64,000 bases of DNA from Chrysogorgia sp. JL179-B06. Lineage: Eukaryota; Cnidaria; Anthozoa; Scleralcyonacea; Chrysogorgiidae. Position 1 is the stretch's first letter; the number at the start of each line of letters is the position of its first letter. The stretch lies in assembly GCA_035772405.1 (NCBI GenBank), contig JAYKKM010000147.1:1269501-1333500 (forward strand), written 5' to 3'. Shown here piece after piece: positions 13,701-25,700 of the stretch. The notes under the pieces were generated by a model. The model made no database searches, was not told the origin of the DNA, and saw nothing but the letters and a program-made list of their open reading frames with translations. The position numbers were made by a program, and so were the translations under genes.

Positions 13701-16700
13701 GATTGGTTGAAACAACCAATTTGATAGGTTGTCAAATATTTTGGTTAAAATGACCTTAGTTTGGTTGTTTCAACCAATAAATGTGGTTGTTTCAACATAA
13801 ATTGACCATAAAAAAATGGTCAATTGATGAGTCTGAGACAACCGAAGAAATTGGTTGTTTTAACCAATCTGTTACAGTGTAGGTTTCGTGAGAAGACCGT
13901 TTATCATGCCGTTCATAATCAACCACTTTACTCTGATGAAGGGCCTTCGCTCGAAACATCAGTGTCACATCTCATTCCTTTATTCGGATTACACAACGCC
14001 CACGTAACACCCTATATTAGTTATAATAAACACAATAATTATGAGATGTTTCGCTACTGAAGCTTCTGTTTTGCCATATATATACCTGCAGTAGCTCAAT
14101 GACGGTTAGAGCATCTCACCAGCGATCAGAAGATTTAGATCTCGTCATGAGCTCAAAAATGATAACATAGTGACATTTTAGCCCTGTCAGTTGGACTGGA
14201 AAAACGTTTTCGTACACGAGATATTTCAGCTCAGGTTTCATTTAAAAGTAAAAATGGGAACTGTGACGAAGTCATGTGTGTTTCCGTTTTATGCCTGTGT
14301 GAAACGTTTGTGCAAATACATGGGATTACCGGGTAGGCGGGTAGCTGTAACAGGAAACGTTATAGTTTTAAAGGATTTCTTTATGAGCCCTGCCTGAAAT
14401 TTTCTCCATGTAATTGTAGCACTAATTTTTAAAAGATTTTGTGATGCCGGGCTAAAATGTTCGCCATGTAATCGTAGCACTATAATTTTTAAAGGATTTC
14501 TTTGCGATCCCGGACTGAAATTTTCTTTCGAGCTAAAAATATCCATGTAATCGGCCCTTAAGTGAACAGAAGCTTCACATTAGCAAAATATTTCATCATT
14601 ATATGTTTCATTATATAGGAAAGTGTGTTCGAGATTGTTATATAGTAATTAAATATTAAATATTTCGGAAGGACAATGGTATTATTGACAATAAATAAAA
14701 TTAACAAATATATGTTTTGTTATACCTTTTTATTAAACCAAAAAATACATAACAGCATAGACAGCAAGCATAACATTTGAGTACTTGACTAACCTCATAA
14801 TTAAGGTTTTTGAGATCATACAGGTCTGAATTAAACCTTGGAGACTCCTGCAGGAAAAAACAGGTTAATATATAAAAATATATTCAACCACAAACATATC
14901 AGTGGTGTAAAAGTTTCAAGATCATAAAAAGCTCAAGAAATTCATTTTCCAAGACAAATTATAACATATATTTAATATAACACCGCTTCCGATTGCCTCT
15001 CGTGCGTGCTCCATTTCTCAATCGAGCACAGCAATTTCAATTTTCGGCTTCCATAAGAAAATTATTTTTAATAAACGGGATAAAGCTTTTGTGTCTTATA
15101 GACCTTATACCAAAATGGCAACCAATTTAATATTCTTTTATCTGCATTTAAATTAGCCCTTATAGCCTCGTTTCAGAAGAAAAATTATTTTGAATTTCGT
15201 TCACAATAACGAGGCTATAATGCTAATTTATATGCATATAAAAGAATATTAAATTGGCAGCCATTTTGGAATAAGGTCTATTCTATATGTTATAAAATAA
15301 ATGGTTCATGGTTTGGCGTGCTCCATGAAGTTATGCATGGATGTGGTTGGGAAGTTGGAAAAGCACTCAAAAAATCTCTTACACTTTCTTGCTGCTTCGC
15401 AACTTCCTACCTCGTACCCAGGGTCTTCCCGGGCAGTGAGAAGACCCTGGGTACGAGGTTGTACAACTTCCCACAATTTTCTTCCCAACTTCTCGCGTGC
15501 ACCATAACGCGACGAAGTACGTCAAACAATGAACCACATCTTATGTAGATAACTGAAACCAAAACTATAATTAAGACCTATCCCGAATTCGCTTTACGGC
15601 TCCCATGCAAGTCGATGTTGGGATGGAGAAAATAATAAAAAATTATTGGATGAGGCTGAACGTGAGATTAGAATTATCCAGACCGAGGTCAATGTTATCT
15701 GCCAAAGGCTGATAACATTGACATAGGTCTGGATAATTCTTGATATCATGTGTAAGCCGAATCCAATAATTGTTTTATTATACAATTATAAATGTAGAAG
15801 CCTTTAGGAGAGTTTAGGAAGTAAGTCACGTAAAGACAATTACGTCACCTACAGACAATTTTTGATATTTTGTAGGTGGCAAGACATCAATAATTGTCTG
15901 TAGGTTTTTTAGCCAATTACAATCGAGATTGTATGAGTATTGTATATAATAATATACAATTATTGGACGAGGTTGAGCAAAATATCGTGATTTATCAGTG
16001 GCGAGCAGATCAATTATTTGCCGATGCCGAAGGCAGAGGCAAATAATTGATCTGCGAGCCACTGATAAATCACGATATTTTGCGATAGCCGAGTTCAATA
16101 ATTGTTTTATCATTCACCGTCGCAAGTTTAACTTTAGACGTCAATAGCTCAGCTTCACTCAATCCTTTTTCTTGTAAATACCCTCGAAATAGGTTTAAAG
16201 CAACTTTGGTTGCCTTTTTTGTGTTTTCGGCGTCCTTTTCCTCAAGTAAAGACGACAAATCGCTTTTTCAATTCAAGCTGACGAATTATTTTCCATGTGC
16301 GCATGCTCAATAAAGTATTTGCACCAGTTATTTGCAGCTGAATCGATATTTGCACGCAGTTATTTGCAGGTAAATTGAAGTGAATGATAATAGTAAATAG
16401 TTGTAACTCCAATATCGAAAATTTTCGTGGAAATTGAATGAAGCGAATCTTGGAATAGTTTGATGCATGATAGACGTTGTTTTCCACAAACAAGTACTTA
16501 ATATTACCTTATAACCCAAATCGGCAAGATCATTTGTGTCCAAATGCACGTCTAATCTCGGTGACTCCTGTAACATGTACAACAATTTCTTGAAACATAT
16601 ACAAGTCACTATTCATTTACTATGGCATACTTCAGATAACATAAATAATTTACCATACATGGACGATCGTCAAACTCAAATGTGTCCCGGACAGGGATTG

Positions 16701-19700
16701 AACCTGTAACTTTCTAATTGCCGTTGAGACACTCTAACCATCCAACACTCCGATGGAAAGCGAAGGTTACGCATGAACATTCACCTGACGAGTATGGCAA
16801 GCTTCGCACTTGCCATACGAAACAAATTTGTCGTGAATAAAGTTCTTATGAGGTAATTCAAATTTGTGTTTTCATGTTGTCGCTCTGCTTCGGCATTGAG
16901 CACTCTACCCGTATGATTTTGTACTCGATACTTGGTAGACAAGGCGAGCGAGGGGATTATTGCGGATTCGTATTTCTAGTGGTAATTTGAAAGCCATAGA
17001 CACCTCTGAGCCACAAGAGAAAAAGCTTTTAAATACTTTCACCATGCATACATTTAAAGTTATCTTAATCATAGCCGTACACAGGATTATTTTGGCAGGG
17101 GGCAGTAAGACAAATCCTGTGAAGTTTCTGTTCGTGGGCATGCCCCCCCAGAAACAATTTGAATTTTGGAAGCTCCAGGAGTGCATTTCCGGCGATTTCT
17201 GCGAGGAATTCTCTACTCCTATTACTTACAGTATCTAGTATTTATAATGTCAAAACATGTCTCCTGTGTGCTATCTCCTTATCCTGGTATGTATAGTGAT
17301 GTTTAGATTCGTGTATATTCTGGAATCACAAAACCATGTAGACGTCGTTATGGCGTTATTTATACCGCACGTTCGACGGAATATTTTTGCATTGGGTACC
17401 CAGTCTAGTTTGCGATAAGTTGAAACCAAAATATGCATTTCAATTTGAAATTTTCAAGACGAATATTTATGTTTGCGTCGTATTTCAGCACTTGAACTAA
17501 ATAATTCTCTGAATACCTATAATAAATTGATAATCAACCTTATAAAAAATATATCTTTGTTTTTTCTGGGGGGAGTTGCCCCTGCTGCCCCCCCCTGTTT
17601 TAAAATAATACTAATTAATTTTATGCCGGTTGCGTTTTTATGATACACACTGTATATTATACATCAATAACTTAAAGTGCCCATGACCCCAAATACGATA
17701 TTACGGATATAGATGCTACATGAAGTGAAAAGTTGAATGCCAAAATATTTTATGATTTGAGCTTTGCGTTGACGTGCTATAAAGATTTGTTTGTCAGAAA
17801 TGCTAATGAGTGTGACGTCATTTACGGCATTTGGCTTTCTTTTCTGCTTTCCGTGTGATAGACTGGTTGAGGATTTGAGTGAAAATAAAATCTTTACTAT
17901 AGCGGTCAAGTACATCATCAACGTTTGAGTTAGATTAATTTGCTTTAACAGTAGAATATTGTATCCGAAATGATGCCGTAAATGACGTCACACTCATTAG
18001 CATTTCTGACAAACAAATCTTTATAGCAAAGCTCAAATCATAAAATATTTTGGCATTCAACTTTTCACTTCATGTAGCATCTATATCCGTAATATCGTAT
18101 TTGGGGTCATGGGCACTTTAAATAGGAAACCGTTATAGCGCCAAACGACAATATTTTGCTCTGGCAAATGTCAGCACATGATAAATAAAATATAAATAAG
18201 TAAGCAAAGTATACCTGACTATCGTCATCTTCAGGAAAGTCCATCATTAGATTTATTTTTTCTCCTCCTCCGGTACTTAATGTGAGATTGTTGTCGGTTG
18301 ATAAATTTCTCTCAAAATCATTTGACGATGAAAGCTTCACAAATATACAAAGATTATTATAAGTAATACCATGACATACCATGACATGAGGGAAATTAGT
18401 GATCAAGTATCCCCGAAAGCCGAGGAGAGAATCATTTAACAAATCATAGGGACATTTAACCACTAATTTCCAGACATGTCACGGTGAATAGTTTGTAATA
18501 CGATGTTTAGCAACAAAATATAATTTGTACAGTATTGTTTGAAATTCATTGGGAACTGTCAACTGTCAACGGTCCCTCGCTTCACTTCGGTACGGGCAAT
18601 TCTCACTGCCTAAATCTAATCTAAATCTCGACATTTTTCAACAATTTTACATCCGCTAGATAGAAATATATTGTTTTAATACTGCACAATAAAATTTTTA
18701 TTAATTTGTCAAAAGTTTTTGTTTTTGCCTTTCTATATTATACCGGACCGGTATAATATAGTGGACAGTGACCGCTGCTTGACTTTCCAAAGTTAAGCAC
18801 CGTACCTCTGGTACACTAACTGGATGGGTTACCACCTTGTTCATATATCGGTCCCGGAAGACTGAAAATTAGTGTTGCCATAATCCAATGAGCAGTGCTA
18901 ATTGGAGGTCGGGCTTTCACGAAGAGCCTTAAATAAAATTGGGACCAGCTCTGGCTGGCGCCCAACCCCTACCTTCGGGTAGCAGCAACTGAAAGAGGAG
19001 CCTACGGGTCGCCTCCGGTTACGGCCGGCCGGCCAACTTACTTACTTACTTGTCTTTCTGGTTACTACTTATACTTAAGTCAGTAAGTGTAAGCAAAATG
19101 ACTGGTCGATATTTATTGTCGACGATGGAAAGATGCATTATTTTAGAATTGCTTTTATGGTCAAGAACGTTTGTAGTTAAAGAACCTTAGTAGAAAATCC
19201 AAAATATTCACTAAAACAATTAGACAATTCGCCTTCGTTTGGAAAGGACTAAGTCATTATAGTCCGAAGAAGGCGTAAAGAACAGATAGGTTATAGTACG
19301 TATACCATTATAAGGAACAGCAAATACATTGCCAGAGTCAGGGACGAAAGCTAGTAAACCTAAACCCCAAATCACCTTAATCCCAGAACAGGGCTGTGTA
19401 CATCTATTTGCTCGTTAGGGCAATGTATTTTGGTCTTCCTAGCCCTTCCGATATGACCTTATATGGAATACGCACTATACGTCCATATAAAAGAACAATA
19501 TTAAAATAAAGATCTGGTGACATACTGGTTTTAAGCCGCCGAGAGGTTTACTTGGCAACGAACGTGTTCCTTTTATGCCCCCTAAAGATCCTCCCAAGGA
19601 ACTACTTAATGGCTTTAGGCCTGCACCAACATCAGAAGGTAGAGTGAGAGAGCTTCCCAGTGCTTTTCCTTGTCCTCGTAAGGGACCAAGAGTGTCAGAT

Positions 19701-22700
19701 TTCACAGGACCAGCCAAATAGCCATGTATTTTGTTAGTCTAAAAAAAATAAAATAAAATAAAATTTCAGAGATAAAATAAAGTATTGTTTATTCATATTG
19801 TTTGTCCATGTCAATTATTGTTTATTCATACAACTGTCCACATTCGTGTCACTGTCCATGAAACAATGGCTTCAGGTCGATGCTGGGGTTGAAAAATACA
19901 ATAACTGAGACTTTAAAATATATAAAATGATATGCTAATGAAACCTTGTCAGGAAATTCCAAAGATTTGGACTTGTCTTTCTTCTTTTTTGACGTTTTTT
20001 TGTTTGTTTCTTTCTTTGGTGCTTTATTGCCACTCAATTCCACTTTTTTTCTCTCCTCTTCAACCATTCCTCTATAGTATTCATCACAAGGATGATCCCA
20101 TAAGCTTTCTCCAGATGTAAAATTGAAGTAGTAAATTTCTCCATTTGGATCTTGGCTGTAATATGCACAAAATGTATTACCATGAAAGGAACAAATTTAC
20201 TTACGGGAACCATCTCAAACGATTTACTATACACAGTCATAATTACTACAGCTAAATCAGGAACTACCCCTGGGGCCCTGGGGTAAATTTAGATTGTGGG
20301 CCCCAAACATCTGAAAGTTAGAAGGTTGTGCTCCGGTCTCTGGGGTGCATGGGAACAGTTATCGCTTATCAGTTACTAATTTAAATATTGACTGCTGAGT
20401 CTGGGGTTTATTTTAACAAAAAAAAAAATTAAAGTTGAATCCGTATAGGTACACTGCATTAGACAATAGGCATGTGTTACTGTTACTGATCTATATAATG
20501 ATTCTGTAAAATATTTCAAGATTTTTAATTTTTTAAATGATTTTTTGCTTTTGTGGTCGTTTTTTTCCTGCGTTTCAAATTTGAGCTGGGCCCTCAGAAG
20601 CTCGGGGCACGTGCCCCAGTTGCCCATAGGTTAATCCGCCCCTGCTCAGGAGTGCCATCACTGATCAATTTGTTGAGATGTCTACATCCCAGTAATTTTT
20701 TTCGACCTCGCAATTTTTTCAAAATATTTATGCTACAACCTTTAGTGGCATGTGACTAACTTCTGTGCAAAATGTGAACCGATATAAACGAGTTGGTTTA
20801 AAGTTATAGGCTTCTAAAATGCTGAAAATCGCGTCCGCCATTAAAATTACATCCATCTTGGATTTTGATACCTGAGAAGGGTTTTGACGTCAGAGTCTTA
20901 ACACAGCACAGCGTGATAAAGGAAAACACAAGGGAAAGTTTAAATGTTCTCAACATAAATGTTGAATTTATCAACGTTTAATGATTGTTTTGGTTCTGCG
21001 ACTGCAACGGAATCTTCGAACACATCATGCGACTAAACAAGAGCCAAATCTGATTCGCGCATTTGATGACATTGCGATCAATAGAAAACCTCTTCCTTCA
21101 GTATATCAGTATATATATTATTAAGAGCTAGTGATTCGCGACCAATTCTTCCCAAAGAAGAACAATATGAAAACCTTTTACATGAGTTTGTATGCGAACG
21201 TCGAGGTTACTTCGTTGTAAGTACGTTATTTTCATTTGCTGGTGAGTAGTGCTAGTTTTATTTGCTAATTTATATTTATTTGATTTATATGAACTGGAAA
21301 GAGTTCTCGACCAGAACCGACCTCCAAGACCGCTACACTGTTGTGGTGCGCAACCGCTTTCAGATGTTAGAGGAAGATGAAAACCCCACCGTCAGGTACG
21401 AGCGGTTCATCAAGGCGAATGAAGAGGCGATGAAAGAATGTGTATCAGAGAAGGTGAGGTCCAGGAAACCTCTGCGGTCACGTCACCGTGATGTGGTAAT
21501 GGCAAGGGAAGTGGTTAACGAGGCTAAACAGTTTTATGACAGAGATCAGAAAGAGGAGAACAGGAGTGCGTGGAAAGCAGCGCAGGAAGAGTTATTTAAT
21601 ACATATGATAGATTGAAGGAAGAGGAGTTGTTGGTGATGGTGAAGCGTATTGAAGCGGAACACGGCGGCAGGCAGTATGGCGAGGCCTGGAAGGTCATCA
21701 ATGAAATCACTGGTCGTAAAAAGTCAAAAGAGGGACAGGTCTCAGGAGCCAGTCCGGATGAGAGAGTGACAACATGGTTCACTCACTTTAGTAACTTACT
21801 TGGAAGTGCACCTGATGTGGTGGATGCTGAAGAGGAGATACCTGATATCCTGATAAAGTTGGACATTGATGACGGTCCGTTCACCGCCGCAGAGTTAGCT
21901 AATGTTAAGGTTTCTCTCAAGCAGGGAAAAGCTGCTGGACCAGATTGTATACCACCTGAAGTTTTTAAGAACTGTGACCTTGATGACATTGTTCTTGAGA
22001 TCTGCAATCTGGCCCTCGTCAAGAACGAAAAACCGGAACAGTGGTCATCTTCAAATATTATCCCAGTACCAAAATCTGGTACTCTGTCTAACACCAATAA
22101 CTACAGGGGCATCGGTCTCACCTGCGTTGCAGCCAAAATGTACAATCGGATGATTCTTAATCGTCAAAGGAACGCCATTGATCCACACATCAGAAACAAC
22201 CAAAATGGGTTCACGAAAGGTCGTAGTACAGTTGAACAGATCTTGGCGCATCATCGAGACGCATCAACGAGGAGGTGAAGAGACATAACTTGTCAGCTGT
22301 ACTGACATTCATCGATTTCAAAAAGGCCTTCGATTCAATTCATCGTGCTAAAATGATTAAAATCTTGAAGGCCTATGGAGTACCCCCTAACTTACTCCGT
22401 GCCATCGAATCGATGTATGCCAACACTCGCGCTAAGGTCATAACTCCGGACGGCGAGACAGAGTACATCATGGCTGGTGTACTCCAGGGCAGTGAGCTCT
22501 ATATATATATATATATATCTGGAGGGCTATCTGCCAGTCATTGGCCAGGCAAAAAGTGAAGCCCAAGATGGCCGACTTTGCACGTCAGTTTCAGTCCCCT
22601 ACGCGGTTTATATATAAGAAATTGACGTACAAACCGCGCAGGGGACTGAAACTGACGTGCAAAGTCGGCCATCTTGGGCTTCACTTTTTGCTCGGGCAGA

Positions 22701-25700
22701 TAGCCCTCCAGATATATATATATATAGAGAGCTCACTGCTCCAGGGTGACACGCTGGCTCCATTTTGGTTTATCGTCGTACTAGACTTTTCTCTGCGCAG
22801 GGCTATTAGTGGGCACGAGGCAGAGCTCGGGTTCACTATCACTACGAGAAGACCGCGACGTCACCCAGCAGTCGTCCAAACAGACCTCGACTTCGCAGAT
22901 GATATCGCGCTGCTGACGAATGAGGTTGGACAGGCGCAAGATCTGTTGACTCGGGTAGAGGAAGAATGTAAGAGAGTGGGCTTGAGATTGAATGCCGGGA
23001 AGACTGAGGTGATCTGCTACAACACGCCACAGCATACACGCCTGAAGACGATGGATGGGAGTACTGAAAGGGACTGAAAAGGACATCGAAAGGTAAAAAA
23101 GGCGAAGGCATGGAGGGCGCTCAATGATATGAAGACAATCTGGGGTTCGGATATGTCTCGCGATGTGAAGATTTCATTCTTCATAGCCACCGTTGAGTCC
23201 GTCCTTCTCTATGGCTGTGAATCCTGGACTTTGACACCTACGTTACAGAAGTCAATAAATGGGTGCTATACCCGCATGTTGCGGGTAGTGCTCAACGTAT
23301 CCTGGTGGGATCATGTAACTAACATCGTCCTTTATGGTAAGCTCCCACAGGTCGGTGACAAGATTGCAGTACGTAGGATGCAACTAGCCGGACATTGCCA
23401 CAGACACCCGGAACTGACTCATGAGAGAAGAGGAAGAGGGCGGCCAAAGCTGAACTATGTGGATGTCCTGAAGAAAGATGCCGGTGGAGACGACCGGTGA
23501 GCTCGGAAGCTTGATGAAGGATCGGAAAGTGTGGGGACGCCATGCTCATGCCCGGCTGAGGCCGCCTTAGTAGTAGTAGTAGTAGTAGTAGTTATATTTA
23601 TTTATTTATTTATTGATACGATTATTATGGATTTAGGAACCAGCTGACTTTTATGGTTTATAGCTTACCAGACCTGTGAAAGCTTTAGCCTTGACTTTAT
23701 CTTAAGAGTAATTGATCTACTTACAGTGGTTGATCTACTTATAGTTACAGGTTTCTACAGGCACATTTTGCAACTCCACTGGTATAGGAAGCAGCGACGG
23801 CGAAGCTCAAGGCAATCATCATTTCTCATCAAGACGTCTTTCCCTAATCTCGTGGAGTCGTGCTGTTGCAAGTCTATTATACCAACATTACTAAATCACG
23901 ACAATCACTATTACAGAGAGTTTTACTGCGATTATAAAAACCGTCAACAGTGAATATGTACACCAAAACTATAGGGCAGTCTTCTGCGTTAACCATCTTT
24001 TGCTGTGAACAACCATAGTGGAACAACCGGCCATCTATAAAGTGTTGGCACGCATATAGATGTACTCAAGTTATACTAATATAGGATTTTGTTATGTTTA
24101 CTTCGAATTTTGTTTGCTCATCTTGGTTCAAACATTATTTAAGAAATTGTTATATTATTATAGCTTCCATAAAATTATTGTCAGCGTAATTCGTAGCTGT
24201 AAATTTTTTGAATGTAATAATCAATAAAGAAATTTAATTAAGCGGCATGGAATATTGAAGTAGTTGTCTAATATATGCGGTGTATTGAAGGAATGTTTAT
24301 CCAAAAGTCACGTTTTTCTTTAAAACGTTGGTTAAATTATGCACTGAAGGCACTGTAGAACTCTTTACATGTGACGATCTTGCTTTATTAAAATACTCCA
24401 CGGCTCATACTCACAGACATAGCATGCAAAAATTAGATAGTTTTGTTCGCGCAAACGTAACCCAGTTTACTCATTTTTAATGTTGCCAATTGGACTTATA
24501 TACATGATTCATTTGTATAGTTCTACAGTACCTTCGTATATACAATTTATTTGTTTTATTTACTTGTGATCTCCTATATACCACACTGCGAGAGGTTCTG
24601 TAGGGTTAAGACTATGTCGTCACAGGCTTCTCAAGTTACGTTGCAGCGCTTTGAGTAATTTTAATGGCGGACGTCAAATTTGAGATTTTAAGTCGCTGTA
24701 ACAGCGCCGTTTTTTTGAATTTCGACATAATACTTCGTACAGTAGGTCATGGGTAGGTGTACTTCACAGTTATGAAATAAAAATGGGGTGTGAAATTTTC
24801 GTCTCAGTGACTGCACGACTAGATTTATGGCTATGCAGTAATCTGGCTGCACAGTAATCTGGCTACACAATCATCTGGCTACCCCATCACATGGCTACAC
24901 TGGCTATACAGTAATCTGGCAACACAGTCATCTGGCTGCACAGTCATCTGGCTACGCAGTCATCTGGTTATGCAGTCATCTAGCTACACAGCACTCTGAC
25001 TGCACAATCCGCTGACTGCACAGTCATCTGGTTACACAGCACGCTGACTGCACAATCCGCTGACTGCACAGCCATCTACAGTAGCTATGCAATAATCTTG
25101 CTATGCAGTCCTCTAGCTACACAACACTCCTGACTACACAATCCGCTGACTGCACAATCATCTGGCTACACAGCACTCTGACTGCACAACCCGCTGACTG
25201 CACAGTCATCTAGCTATGCAGTCATCTGGCTACACAATCATTTGGCTAAACAGCACTGTCATTTGGCAAACTGCACAATCCACCGACTGCACAGTCATCT
25301 GGCTACACAGCACTCTGACTAACCAGGGGTCGAAATATACGCTATTCCGCTGCTCCGTGTATATTAGAATGTCTAACGGATCAGTAAACATCATTAAACT
25401 TCATGATCTCACTATTCCGTTTGTATAGTAGAAAAGTATGACACGAGAATCACAAAATATTACAAACAAAATATCAAACAAAAATCACGAAAAAACAAAA
25501 CACGAGAATCGAAATCACGAGATTTTGTTCTTGCATGAAATAAGCCGTAAGTGCATGGGACCGATATCTGGATATCGTATGACCGGTTAGCTATAACACT
25601 TGCACACAAATCAAATATGATGCCATCGTCGTGAACAAGTTAAAAATGTGGCTGTATATACCTGGTGCGAAAGAACCGGAAGACGCACTTCGACATCCAC

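Noticed and set aside
14060..14165. Possible tRNA-like head (GCAGTAGCTCAATGACGGTTAGAGC)
   Set aside because: A-box-like only; no B-box at the right distance.
16960..17238. 92-codon plus-strand ORF
   Set aside because: Overlaps repeat motifs (GGCATGCCCCCC, CTAGTGGT) shared with transposon ends; no family resemblance or splice support.
18755..18880. Functional 5S rRNA gene
   Set aside because: Only the internal promoter regions resemble 5S; the rest diverges and continues into a SINE body and tail.
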